Shown in pieces: positions 1-8,918 of a DNA stretch of 12,724 nucleotides (within the stretch, counting starts at the first letter, position 1; each line of letters begins with the position of its first letter). A program made the position numbers and the translations under genes. The notes under the pieces were generated by a model. The model was not told the origin of the DNA. It searched no databases and saw only the letters and a list, made by a program, of their open reading frames with translations. Source of the stretch: Clostridiales bacterium UBA4696 (lineage in GTDB: Bacteria > Bacillota > Clostridia > Oscillospirales > Oscillospiraceae); NCBI GenBank assembly GCA_002404795.1, contig DHKK01000020.1, forward strand, positions 1-12,724, written 5' to 3'.

Positions 1-278
1 GCCTCCGCCGCCGGGAAGCCGACCGCGTCCGCGAGCGCCGCGGCATCCGCGACCTCGACCATGCCGTTGGTGATCGTCACCTGCTCGCCCTGCGGCGCGG
101 GATCCATCAGCTTCGGCACGCAGACCGCGCCGAGCAGAACCACGGCCAGACAGGCCGCGAGCAGCGCATAGCGCCGGACAGGCGTCTTTTTCGGCGCTGC
201 GGCCGATACGTTCCGCAGGATGCGCGCGCGCATCGCATCGGTCACTTCGATCTTATCCATGAGCTCGTCATACTTCAA
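1..278 (-). CDS. Membrane-anchored anti-sigma-like protein, N-terminal part (runs off the window)
   Basis: The visible N-terminus is a charged stretch starting MKYDELMDKIEVTD, then a basic RR pair and one membrane segment (about residues 37-56, rich in A, L and V), then an extracytoplasmic part cut by the window edge. I choose TTG at 276-278 as start because a perfect AAGGAGG lies 9 nt upstream; the in-frame ATG at 258-260 has no ribosome site at a suitable distance. With TTG the gene overlaps the sigma-factor stop by 11 bp, which implies translational coupling. Position directly behind an ECF sigma factor and the single-helix layout suggest the cognate anti-sigma or sensor subunit. The outer part (ALADAVGFP) resembles the DUF4367-like start of the lipoprotein encoded at 909-1409. 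The family assignment is inference because most of the protein is outside the window. Confidence 0.7.
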   Translation of the reverse strand, partial: MKYDELMDKIEVTDAMRARILRNVSAAAPKKTPVRRYALLAACLAVVLLGAVCVPKLMDPAPQGEQVTITNGMVEVADAAALADAVGFPAAE

Positions 279-849
279 AGTCGTACGCCTCCTTCAGGAT
301 CCGCTTCAGCTGCTCCCGGCCCCGGTGCAGGTCGGAACGGATCGTCGCTTCGCTCCGGCCCAACACGGTGGCGATCTGCCGGGTGCTCAGACCCTCGTAA
401 TAAAACAGGTGCACCGCCTCACGGTACTGCACCGGCAGCTGCCGGACCGCGTCCCAGACGAAGGACAGATCCTCCCGCCCTTCGGCGGTCAGCTCTTCGT
501 TGAGCTCGTCCGTCTGCCGGAGCTTGTTGTAGGACAGGCGGTTCTTGCTGAGGTTCGCCGCCACGCGCAGCAGCCACGCTTTTTCGTGGGCTTTGTTCAA
601 AAACACCGGCGCGGTCTTCAGAAACTGCACCAGCGTATCCTGCAGGACCTCCTCGGCGTCGGCCATGTTGTGCAGGTACGAATACGCGTAGCGCAGCAGC
701 AGATCGCCGTAGGCGTCCAGCAGCTTTTCCGCGCGGGCGTTGACCTCTGGCCGCGCCTGCGCGCGGCTCTGCGAAGACGTTTTTTCACTTGCGGCAAACA
801 GCCGCGCCAGCACGGACAGCCATCCGCCCGGCCTGAGACACAATTCCAT
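268..849 (-). CDS. RNA polymerase sigma factor, ECF (sigma-70) family
   Basis: A 193-residue protein with the two-domain ECF layout. Region 2 covers about residues 41-102 (LLRYAYSYLHNMADAEEVLQ, then AWLLRVAANLSKN), and region 4 covers about 129-186, with the helix-turn-helix LSTRQIATVLGRSEATIRSD at 154-173. It would direct RNA polymerase to a small regulon in response to an envelope signal. ATG at 849 is supported by GGGGAG 8 nt upstream. The N-terminal 35 residues before region 2 are an extension of unknown role. It overlaps the downstream anti-sigma-like gene by 11 bp and follows a lipoprotein gene on the same strand, with a strong stem-loop between them. The family call is secure; regulon and inducing signal cannot be read from the sequence. 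Confidence 0.93.
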   Translation of the reverse strand: MELCLRPGGWLSVLARLFAASEKTSSQSRAQARPEVNARAEKLLDAYGDLLLRYAYSYLHNMADAEEVLQDTLVQFLKTAPVFLNKAHEKAWLLRVAANLSKNRLSYNKLRQTDELNEELTAEGREDLSFVWDAVRQLPVQYREAVHLFYYEGLSTRQIATVLGRSEATIRSDLHRGREQLKRILKEAYDFEV

Positions 850-865
850 CGTACATACTCCCCAT

Positions 866-892
866 GGCCGCGCCGGGTTTCCCGGCGCGGCC
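866..892. terminator. Perfect GC-rich stem-loop between lipoprotein and sigma-factor genes
   Basis: Twelve-base perfect arms (866-877 and 881-892, GGCCGCGCCGGG and its complement) with a TTT loop. On the minus strand, the direction of both flanking genes, no U-run follows, so complete termination is doubtful; attenuation or mRNA stabilisation between the two genes is as likely. On the plus strand a T-rich stretch follows (908 and before), but no plus-strand gene needs a terminator here. Confidence 0.45.
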
Positions 893-908
893 TGTTCTGA
901 TTTTTCTT

Positions 909-1409
909 TTACCGGACCTGGGCGACCAGCTCCGCCATCGCGTCGGCGGTCAGGCCGTTTTCCACGGATACGGAATAAGTATAACCGCCCGCCTGCCAGA
1001 TTGCAAGCTGCACGAGGCCGTCCGCGCCCTTCATGGTGACGGCTGCGTCCCCGCTCGTCAGCTCTGTCTGCTCGGCGTAGGCGTTGTAGTCGCCGCTGAT
1101 GTCTTCGGCGCCGGGGGCCTTGCGGACGCGGGCGATCTCATCCTCACCGGACGCGTAGATCACCTCGATCATTTTGTCCCCGTCCGCGTCCATCGCGCGG
1201 AACTGCTTTTCGCTGCAGCCGTCCACGGCATCGGGGATATCGAGGTCAAAGCCCGCGGCGGCTTCCGCTTCGTCCAGCGATGCATAGTCGGTCCAGGGGT
1301 TCGGGATCTGCTGCGTGTCGGTGCTGATCGCCGGCTGCGGCTGCTTGGCGCAGGCCGCGAAGGCCAGCAGCAGAAATGCGGACAAGACGAGTGCAAGATA
1401 CTTTTTCAT
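909..1409 (-). CDS. Small secreted lipoprotein (DUF4367-like)
   Basis: A 166-residue protein with a type II signal peptide: MKKYLALVLS, hydrophobic core, and lipobox FAAC with Cys20 as the lipid-modified residue. After a short linker the mature part begins NPWTDYASLDEAEAAAGFDL, a pattern I associate with DUF4367-like domains found next to ECF sigma factors in Clostridia. A MDADGDK stretch sits mid-protein. The frame is open further upstream, but ATG at 1409 has AGGAGG 9 nt before it and is directly followed by the signal peptide, so it is the real start. It precedes the sigma and anti-sigma genes on the same strand; a role as a surface partner or target of that system is inference. The 140 bp upstream of it contain two small imperfect hairpins (around 1440-1490) and no promoter I can defend. 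Confidence 0.85.
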   Translation of the reverse strand: MKKYLALVLSAFLLLAFAACAKQPQPAISTDTQQIPNPWTDYASLDEAEAAAGFDLDIPDAVDGCSEKQFRAMDADGDKMIEVIYASGEDEIARVRKAPGAEDISGDYNAYAEQTELTSGDAAVTMKGADGLVQLAIWQAGGYTYSVSVENGLTADAMAELVAQVR

Positions 1410-1548
1410 GATAAATTTCCTCCTGTTTTTGCTTTTGTGTGCGGCGTTTTCTTCGCGCCGCCGGTGGTTTTTTGACCGGCTCACTTGCCGTTCTGCCCTG
1501 TAAACAATCCGGGCGGGGAAAATGTTGCAGACAGGAGAAAAAAATTTT

Positions 1549-2055
1549 TTACAGACAGTTCTGCAGGATGCAGAGGATCAGCTGCGCGTGCTCGCATTCC
1601 TCCTGCGCCATGCGCAGCAGCATGCACCGGTGCGTCCCGGCATTCTCGGCGAGCGCGGCGTAGGCCTCATGCGCGGCGTGCTCCGCGGTGTACTGCTGGC
1701 GGAGCGTTTCGTTGATGCAGGTGACGCAGGGGCGCTCCGGCCTGCCGGGGCAGGCCTTTTTTCCGGTGATGAGAAAATAGACGGCGGCGAGCTTTTTCGC
1801 GTGGCAGGCCTCCTGCTGCGCGATGGCGCGCAGCATTGCCTGCGCCCGGCCCTTCATCCGGGCGGCCAGATGGGCATACAGGGCGCTGTCGGCGCGTTCG
1901 CCGTCGATCAGAGAAAGCAGTTTTTCCGGCGTCAGCGTTTCGCTCTGCGCCTGTGCGGCGGGGGCCGGATTCTCCAAAGCCGCGGCGGGCGCGGCCTGCG
2001 CGCTCATCACGCGGCTCCAGACCCGCTGCGTCTGTTTTTCCGTAAGTGGCTGCAT
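1549..2055 (-). CDS. Ferritin-like (rubrerythrin-type) di-iron protein
   Basis: A 168-residue, mostly helical protein with the duplicated carboxylate pattern of the ferritin-like superfamily: E53, E82-x-x-H85 (EACH), E125 (or E130), and E153-x-x-H156 (ECEH). This arrangement normally binds two metal ions in a four-helix bundle and serves peroxide reduction or iron handling in anaerobes. There is no C-terminal rubredoxin domain; instead the loop between helix pairs carries three cysteines (C102, C110, C113) and further cysteines near the metal helices (C84, C154). The first 40 residues are an A/P/Q-rich tail. ATG at 2055 follows AAGGAGG with 8 nt spacing. The gene is divergent from typA, and the shared spacer contains a palindrome. 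The superfamily is well supported; the substrate is unknown. Confidence 0.82.
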   Translation of the reverse strand: MQPLTEKQTQRVWSRVMSAQAAPAAALENPAPAAQAQSETLTPEKLLSLIDGERADSALYAHLAARMKGRAQAMLRAIAQQEACHAKKLAAVYFLITGKKACPGRPERPCVTCINETLRQQYTAEHAAHEAYAALAENAGTHRCMLLRMAQEECEHAQLILCILQNCL

Positions 2056-2128
2056 GGGATCTCCCTCCTTCGCCCCATTGTATGCCCCGCGGCGGCGGAT
2101 CGTGCGCTTTCACAAAAAGCTTCCCGTA

Positions 2129-2152
2129 AAAATTGTGATTTTTCACGATTTT
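2129..2152. promoter_or_regulatory. Palindromic candidate operator between ferritin-like gene and typA
   Basis: Ten-base arms AAAATTGTGA and TCACGATTTT separated by TTTT, with a single mismatch. The core TTGTGA-N4-TCACGA has the spacing of Crp/Fnr-family sites. It lies 15 bp upstream of the typA -35 element and about 75 bp upstream of the ferritin-like start, so it could act on either gene. Binding by a Crp/Fnr-type regulator is inference. Confidence 0.45.
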
Positions 2153-2166
2153 GTTCCAGAAAAATC

Positions 2167-2195
2167 TTGTATTTCCCGGATGACTGTGTTAAAAT
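2167..2195 (+). promoter_or_regulatory. Extended -10 promoter of typA
   Basis: TTGTAT (2167-2172), a 17-bp spacer ending in TGT, then TAAAAT (2190-2195), five of six matches to the -10 consensus plus the TGn extension. Transcription would start near 2202, giving a leader of about 40 nt that contains the GAAGGAAGGGG ribosome site at 2223-2233. Confidence 0.65.
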
Positions 2196-2240
2196 TCTTG
2201 TTTGTGAGATTTTTACGGTTCAGAAGGAAGGGGCGCCATT

Positions 2241-4061
<1,821 letters not shown>

Positions 4062-4067
4062 ACCAAA

Positions 4068-4097
4068 CGCCCCGCCGGGACCGGCGGGGCGCTTTTT
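4068..4097 (+). terminator. Intrinsic terminator of typA
   Basis: Perfect 11-bp arms CGCCCCGCCGG (4068-4078) and its complement (4081-4091), followed by TTTTT at 4093-4097. It starts 7 bp after the typA stop codon. Confidence 0.93.
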
Positions 4098-4103
4098 GTC
4101 TTG

Positions 4104-4208
4104 TCAGCCGTATTGCTCGGTCATGTACAGGCTGGCGCGGGACTGGATCCGGCGGGCGGCGTCCTCCGCCGTGCCCTCGCCGCGCAGCAGTTTCTTGGAA
4201 AAATCTTT
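4104..4208 (-). pseudogene. C-terminal remnant of an ABC-transporter solute-binding protein
   Basis: Minus-strand reading gives 34 residues, KDFSKKLLRGEGTAEDAARR followed by IQSRASLYMTEQYG and a TGA stop, with a TAG immediately upstream at 4209-4211 and no start codon or ribosome site. The pattern resembles the final helix of family-1 extracellular solute-binding proteins (LLxGE.TAEEAA..IQsRaSLYmaEQ), from memory of that family. No other part of such a gene is near. I read it as a leftover from deletion of a sugar- or peptide-uptake gene. The fragment is short, so the family is likely rather than certain. Confidence 0.55.
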
Positions 4209-4235
4209 CTAAAATTTCCTTGGATAAACACAGGG

Positions 4236-4264
4236 AACCCCCGCCGATGGGCCGGCGGGGGGTT
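4236..4264 (-). terminator. Probable terminator of the AraC-ABC operon
   Basis: The GC-rich inverted repeat AACCCCCGCCG (4236-4246) pairs with CGGCGGGGGGTT (4253-4264), with one bulged G, immediately after the permease stop on the minus strand. The run after the stem is only weakly T-rich (CCCTGTGTTTAT), so efficiency is uncertain. Confidence 0.6.
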
Positions 4265-4267
4265 GCG

Positions 4268-5008
4268 TTATTCCCAGCGGAAGAAGCGGAGGGAGAGGAG
4301 GGTGCAGAGGGCGGTCAGGGCGAGCATGACGCAGATTGGGGGCAGGATGCTGCCCATCCCGGCGCCAAGAAACGCGTTTTTCATCATCGTGATGCCCTGC
4401 GTCAGCGGAAAGACGCTGACGATCTTCTGCATGGCCCTCGGCATGACCTCGATGGGGAGGGTCGTACCGGAGCAGACGAGCATGGGGAAATAGAGGATGG
4501 AGGCGATGACGCTCGCCTGCTTGGTGTCCTTTGCCACGCCGCCTGCCAGCATACCAATGGATTGCGTTGAGAGCATGGTAAGTGCCCAGCTTCCGAGGAA
4601 AGCGAGAAGTGATCCATGTAGCCGCACACCCCACAAAAGCGCCGCAACTGACAGTGTCGCAAGAGACACAGCACAGTAGACGATATACATGGACAGCTCA
4701 ACGCCCAGAACGAATACCGGGCTGACCGGCGTAACACGCAGCCGTTTGAGAATCTTCATTTCTCGCAAGCCTGATACTGCCAGTGGCAGGCCCATAAGTC
4801 CGCTTGCACAAATGGCAACTGCGCTGACAGCTCCGAAAGACTGCTCCATGAATGTATAGTCCGCGCCGTCATAGGCGGGCTTTGCGCCGTAAATGATGCC
4901 GAGGATGAGGAAGATGACCAGCGGCATGATGACGGCGAAGATCGGCATATTCATATCCCGCAGGCTGAGCTTCAGCTCCGTCCTCAGAAAGGTGAAAAAG
5001 CGTTTCAT
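4268..5008 (-). CDS. ABC-2 type transporter permease
   Basis: A 246-residue membrane protein with about six predicted helices (roughly 23-41, 58-80, 99-126, 134-157, 166-182 and 220-241) and the ABC-2 permease features LREMKILKRLRVTPVSP after helix 2 and SGTTLPIEVMPRAMQ before the last helix. It pairs with the ATPase encoded just upstream: its ATG overlaps the ATPase stop in an ATGA, and GGAGGCGG inside the ATPase tail serves as ribosome site. Such pairs usually export drugs, antibiotics or peptides. The middle of the gene (about 4540-4860) has clearly lower GC and more A/T-ending codons than both ends, although the frame is intact; see findings. Confidence 0.93.
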   Translation of the reverse strand: MKRFFTFLRTELKLSLRDMNMPIFAVIMPLVIFLILGIIYGAKPAYDGADYTFMEQSFGAVSAVAICASGLMGLPLAVSGLREMKILKRLRVTPVSPVFVLGVELSMYIVYCAVSLATLSVAALLWGVRLHGSLLAFLGSWALTMLSTQSIGMLAGGVAKDTKQASVIASILYFPMLVCSGTTLPIEVMPRAMQKIVSVFPLTQGITMMKNAFLGAGMGSILPPICVMLALTALCTLLSLRFFRWE

Positions 5009-5727
5009 GCGTCCGCCTCCTCTTCCGCCAGCCGCAGATAGGCGTCCTCAAAGCGTTCGCAGCCGCACTGCCGTTTTGCCTCGGCCACGGTCCCGCGGAA
5101 CACGGGCGCACCCTGTTTCAGAATGCAGATCTCATCGCAGAGCGCCTCGACCTCATCCATGAAGTGCGAGGTCAGGAAGATCGTGAGGCCCTGCTCTTTT
5201 AAGTGCTCGAGCGTTTTCCAGACGCTGCGGCGGGCCTTCGCGTCAAGGCCGGTGGTCAGCTCGTCGAGAAACACCAGCTCCGGCTGCGGGAGCAGCGCCA
5301 GCACGATGAACAGCCGCTGACGCTCGCCGCCCGAAAGACTCTTGACCGCCGCGCCGGCCTTGTCCCCGATGCCGAACTGGCTGCAAAGCTTCCGCCAGTC
5401 GGCGGGGCTGCGGTAGAGGCTGGCCGTTTCCTCGCAGAGCTCGGAGACCCTGATCTCTTTCTGATAGTCGCCCGCCTGAAACTGCACGCCGATGCGCTCG
5501 AACAGCGCGCGGCGTTTTTTCTTCGGATCCTGCCCCAGCAGTCGCACCGTCCCCGCGTCCGCCTGCTTTGTGCCGAGCAGGCATTCGATCGTGGTGCTCT
5601 TCCCCGCGCCGTTCGCGCCGAGCAGACCGAAGACCGTGCCGCTTTTTACCGAGAGGTCCAGATGGTCGACCGCCGGCCGGCCGCCGTAGACCTTCGTCAG
5701 GCCTTCGGCAAAGATCGCCTCACTCAT
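5005..5727 (-). CDS. ABC transporter ATP-binding protein (exporter type)
   Basis: A 240-residue nucleotide-binding subunit with Walker A GANGAGKST (37-45), a Q-loop glutamine near 82-84, signature LSGGERQR (131-138), Walker B LVFLDE (151-156) and switch histidine H188. It hydrolyses ATP to drive the ABC-2 permease encoded next. After the catalytic glutamate the sequence reads LDELTTGLD rather than the usual LDEPTTGLD, a mild oddity. Start ATG at 5727 overlaps the regulator stop as ATGA, and AGGAGG within the regulator C-terminus (Arg-Arg codons) is 8 nt upstream. The order regulator, ATPase, permease in one coupled operon points to an inducible efflux system. Confidence 0.96.
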   Translation of the reverse strand: MSEAIFAEGLTKVYGGRPAVDHLDLSVKSGTVFGLLGANGAGKSTTIECLLGTKQADAGTVRLLGQDPKKKRRALFERIGVQFQAGDYQKEIRVSELCEETASLYRSPADWRKLCSQFGIGDKAGAAVKSLSGGERQRLFIVLALLPQPELVFLDELTTGLDAKARRSVWKTLEHLKEQGLTIFLTSHFMDEVEALCDEICILKQGAPVFRGTVAEAKRQCGCERFEDAYLRLAEEEADA

Positions 5728-6608
5728 TCCGAGATCCTCCTGACGGCCCGCAGCTCGATATAGCCGCGCGCGCCGCGGGGCTCGAGCTGGATGCGGGGAT
5801 TTTCATCGTCCCAGCGATAGCCGATGACGGAGGGGTCATAGCGGTCCATCGCAGCCTGGACGGTGCGGATGGCCTCGCAGTATTCCTCCTCGCGGAACGC
5901 CGGACCCTGGAACATCAGATATTCGGCTTCCGGCAGATGGATGGTATCGAACCCTTCGGGGACGACCCCTGTATCGTCGATCCCGACCTCCACGCCCTGC
6001 ACATAGGTGGAGGTACCGGACTTCTTGTACTTCTCCGGCAGCCACATGGCTATCGGCTCGCCGCAGAGGGCCGGCATGCTCATGAGCAGGCCCCAGACGT
6101 CGCAGCTGACCTCCTCGCAGTAGGGGAAGTAATCCTCCGCGGACTTGCCGCGCTTGATGATGCACAGGCGCTCCGGCTTGCGGATGACCTGTATGAAGAT
6201 CGGTTGAATGTTGGACACGTCGATGTTCTCCTTTCTCAGTTCACGATATTTTGCGCCGTAAGGAATGAAGAACGGGATCGGGACGGGATCTCGCATGTAA
6301 TCGCTCGGATGCAGCCCGAACTCCCGGTAAAACGCCCGCGTGAAGGTATCCACGTTGGAAAAGCCCGCGTCATAGGCTGCGTCGATGACCCGGACCCTGC
6401 CGCCCAGGAGCTGCCTGGCCGCCTGGGTGAGGCGGTATTTGCGGATATACTCCGCCGGTGTCAGCCCCAGCGCGGCCCGGAACAGCCGGTAGGCATACCA
6501 CGGAGAAAACAGCGATGCCCGCGCAAGATCGGACAGGCAGATCTCCTCCGTTTTGTTCTTTTCGATGTAGTCCTGCATCCGCTGGACCGCGAGGATCTGT
6601 TCCTTCAC
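5724..6608 (-). CDS. AraC-family regulator with GyrI-like effector domain
   Basis: 294 residues from GTG at 6606-6608. I prefer this GTG because GTAAGGAG ends 9 nt upstream; the in-frame TTG at 6615-6617 abuts that ribosome site with no spacing. Residues about 5-105 form the two helix-turn-helix units of AraC/XylS proteins (LSDLARASLFSPWYAYRLF, then VIDAAYDAGFSNVDTFTRAF and FGLHPSDYMR). The C-terminal half (about 125-290) looks like the GyrI-like small-molecule-binding fold seen in Rob and BmrR relatives (for example AEYLMFQGPAFREEEY). It probably senses a drug-like ligand and activates the two ABC genes that follow with ATGA overlaps. Ligand and target site are unknown. The 75 bp upstream contain an imperfect palindrome GAGAAATTTTCTC (6648-6660). 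Confidence 0.92.
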   Translation of the reverse strand: MKEQILAVQRMQDYIEKNKTEEICLSDLARASLFSPWYAYRLFRAALGLTPAEYIRKYRLTQAARQLLGGRVRVIDAAYDAGFSNVDTFTRAFYREFGLHPSDYMRDPVPIPFFIPYGAKYRELRKENIDVSNIQPIFIQVIRKPERLCIIKRGKSAEDYFPYCEEVSCDVWGLLMSMPALCGEPIAMWLPEKYKKSGTSTYVQGVEVGIDDTGVVPEGFDTIHLPEAEYLMFQGPAFREEEYCEAIRTVQAAMDRYDPSVIGYRWDDENPRIQLEPRGARGYIELRAVRRISE

Positions 6609-6683
6609 ACGCCTCAACTCCTTACCCGGTGCATGTTACCGCATCGGAGAAATTTTCTCTCGACGTTCCTTGCTGTTTTTCGT

Positions 6684-7700
6684 TTAATCTTCTCCTGCCG
6701 CGTTCTGCTCGCCGGGGAGGATGGAAAATTCCGCGTTGTAGACGAAGCCGCCGCCGGAATAGAACCAGAGCAGGCTGGCAGAGCTGCCGTCCGGGAAGGA
6801 GAATTCGACGGACAGGTCGCTGCAGCCGTCGGCGTCGAGGTCGGTGAGGTCACAGCCGGTAAGGGCCTCCTTCGCCCCGGCCAGCATCTCGGGATAGCGG
6901 GCCGCGGCGAGCAGACGGCCGCCGGAGGCGGCGTCCCAGAAGCAGATCTCCTGCTCGCTGATATCGGCGTAGGCGTCATACGAAACGCCGTCCAGCATCA
7001 GGCTGCCGACCGCCGTCCGCGCCGCCTCTGCGCGCAGCTGCCGGACCGACAGATAGCGGAAGCCGCCGTTGTAGAATTCGACCGTGTATTCCTTTTCCCC
7101 GCTGCCCGCGAGCAGCGCGGTAAAGACGGCGGTATTGCCGTCATAGCTCTTGCTCTCCAGCGTCACCATGAGGTCTCCGCCGAAGCCGCCCGCCATCGGC
7201 GTGACGACGGCGCCGCGCCCGGCGTCATAGAGCGGGCACTCGGTAATATTCAGCGAATACCCCTGCAGATACCGGTCCAGCGTCCGGCGGATCATGTCCG
7301 CGTCAAAGACGTAGACGTCCTTGTCCTTGTCATAGCAGGCGGCCAGTTCCCCGGGCTCCGCCCAGGCCGCGAACAGCAGATACAGCTGCCGGGACGTCAG
7401 GTCCTTCGGTGCATCGAAGGTAAAAGCCTCGCCGCTCAGCGCGAGCTCCGGCAGGCGGATGATTGTCTCGGCGATATACGCGTCGGTCAGGCCGGCCGGG
7501 TCCAGCGTCCAGGCGGTCTCATCCTTCTGCGGCTCCTGCGGCTGCTGCGCGGCGGGCGCGGGCTGGGGATCGGCGGGTGCGGCAGGCGCTTCGGTCTGCG
7601 CGGGCGGCGTCACCTCTACCGTGGCCGTGCCGGTGCAGGCTGTGAGCGAAACGATCAGAACAGCCGCCAGCAGGGCGGCAAAAAAAGCTTTGTATTTCAT
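6684..7700 (-). CDS. Secreted lipoprotein of unknown function
   Basis: 338 residues from ATG at 7700, chosen because AAAAGGAG lies 10 nt upstream and the signal peptide starts directly; an in-frame ATG 21 bp earlier overlaps that ribosome site and has none of its own. MKYKAFFAALLAAVLIVSLT ends in lipobox LTAC with Cys22 as the acylated residue. A Pro/Ala/Gln-rich linker follows (about residues 25-58), typical of cell-surface spacers. The globular part begins near WTLDPAGLTDAYIAETI and near its end carries DLDADGCSDL (287-296), a calcium-binding-like DxDxDG repeat. No enzyme motif was recognised. The stop lies 75 bp before the AraC-type gene without a clear terminator, so read-through into that operon is possible. 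Confidence 0.85.
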   Translation of the reverse strand: MKYKAFFAALLAAVLIVSLTACTGTATVEVTPPAQTEAPAAPADPQPAPAAQQPQEPQKDETAWTLDPAGLTDAYIAETIIRLPELALSGEAFTFDAPKDLTSRQLYLLFAAWAEPGELAACYDKDKDVYVFDADMIRRTLDRYLQGYSLNITECPLYDAGRGAVVTPMAGGFGGDLMVTLESKSYDGNTAVFTALLAGSGEKEYTVEFYNGGFRYLSVRQLRAEAARTAVGSLMLDGVSYDAYADISEQEICFWDAASGGRLLAAARYPEMLAGAKEALTGCDLTDLDADGCSDLSVEFSFPDGSSASLLWFYSGGGFVYNAEFSILPGEQNAAGED

Positions 7701-7761
7701 ATTCAGGTTTCTCCTTTTCATGTTTGCTGTGGGATGTACCGTCGGGCAGATCCTGACGGCG

Positions 7762-8918
7762 TTATTTCAGATCCTCGCGCCGGAAGAGCACCAGCCCGAG
7801 GCCGGTCACGAGCAGCAGGATGAGGCCGTCATACACGGCGAGCATCGCGGGCTTTTTTGCGCCCATTTCGCTGATCTGGATGACCTGCCCGCCGGGCGTG
7901 AGATCGAGCAGGAACTCATAGACCTGACGCTTCACGCCGGAGATGTAATAGGGGTTCTTCTGCTCCGGCTCCTCCACGGTCACGCCGTTTTCGGTGTAGG
8001 AATAGGCTGCCAGATATTCCGGCTCTTCCAGCGTGGAGGAGATATAGACGCCGGCAAACAGCAGCACGAAGGTCAGCAGGATGCAGCCCGCCGTCGTGTG
8101 CGCCTTGTTCTGGCACAGCATGGCGATCAACGTGAAAAGCGCCGTAAAGGCGATCATCAGTGCGAAGCTCAGACCGATAGAAAGGGCCAGCTCCGCCGGT
8201 GCGGCCTTCCACTCGCCCTTCAGCAGCAGCCCGAGGCCCGCCTGCGGCAGCGCGAAGGCCAGACACAGGCAGATCCCGCCGCAGCAGCTGACCAGCAGAT
8301 CTGCAAGATAGATGCAGCCGCGCCGGTGCCCGGCGATGAGCTTGTTGCGCATGGCGCCGCTGGAATGCTCATTGCCGATAAAGAGCGCCGTGAAGACCGC
8401 GGCCAGGATCGGCGCGAGGATGACATAGATGAACAGCGTATAATCCATCACCCAGATCTCGCCGTCCTGCCGGGCGTGGACGGCGTTGACCACCGCCATG
8501 GACGCCCCCAAAGCCGCCATCAGCGCTGCGAGCAGCCAGAAGGCCCGGTCGCCATAGAGCAGATAGAGCCGCTCTCGTACATTGCGGAGCCCCACGCTGT
8601 GTCGTCCGGTTGGATCCGGCTGGGCCCTGAGAAGGCGTTCGAGCTTCATCTGGCCTTCGATGCTGATCTTGCCGTCGTGCTCCGCCTCGATGATCAGCGC
8701 ATCATCCTGCTGATAGGCGCGCAGGGTCAGGCGGCCGCCGCGGTTGGGAACAAGATCGTGTTCGACGGCATTTTCTACAATGGGCTGGAGGATGAGGCGC
8801 GGAATGAGCATCTGCAGGAGCGATCCGTCGATCTGCTTTTCCACATGTAGCCGCTCGCCGAGACGTTCGCGGATAATGTAGAGATAGGCGTCCACATAGC
8901 CCAGCTCCTCTTGCAGGG
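7762..8918 (-). pseudogene. Fused remnants: histidine kinase ATPase part joined to ABC-2 permease lacking its N-terminus
   Basis: One continuous frame encodes two unrelated pieces. The first (8918 to about 8548) matches the C-terminal region of YesM/LytS-type sensor kinases: LQEELGYVDAYLYI, N-box ILQPIVENAVEH, and G-box-like GLRNVRERLYLLYGD; the membrane sensor, the phospho-acceptor histidine and the last ATPase strand are missing. At about 8545-8550 it changes to RAFWLLAALMAALGASMAVV, and the rest (about 260 residues) is an ABC-2-type permease with roughly six helices and a normal end (LVLFRREDLK). Both families are clear, the fusion is not a known architecture, and the junction falls inside each domain. 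The frame stays open to a TTG at 8973, but that stretch is a fold-back repeat and has no ribosome site. I infer two deletions; expression is doubtful. No partner ATPase gene is adjacent. Confidence 0.75.

Noticed and set aside
1530..1560. A-run/T-run palindrome (AAAAAAATTTTTT) after the ferritin-like gene as its terminator
   Set aside because: There is no GC stem; flanking GACAG-type repeats are direct rather than inverted, so an intrinsic terminator is not supported.
7722..7761. Small CGTC/GACG hairpin between the fused remnant and the lipoprotein gene
   Set aside because: The arms are only about five bases and no T-run follows.
5568..7823. A 751-codon plus-strand open frame across four genes, and a 463-codon one at 7459-8850
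   Set aside because: Both lie opposite convincing minus-strand genes and show arginine/alanine-rich shadow composition without domains or ribosome sites.
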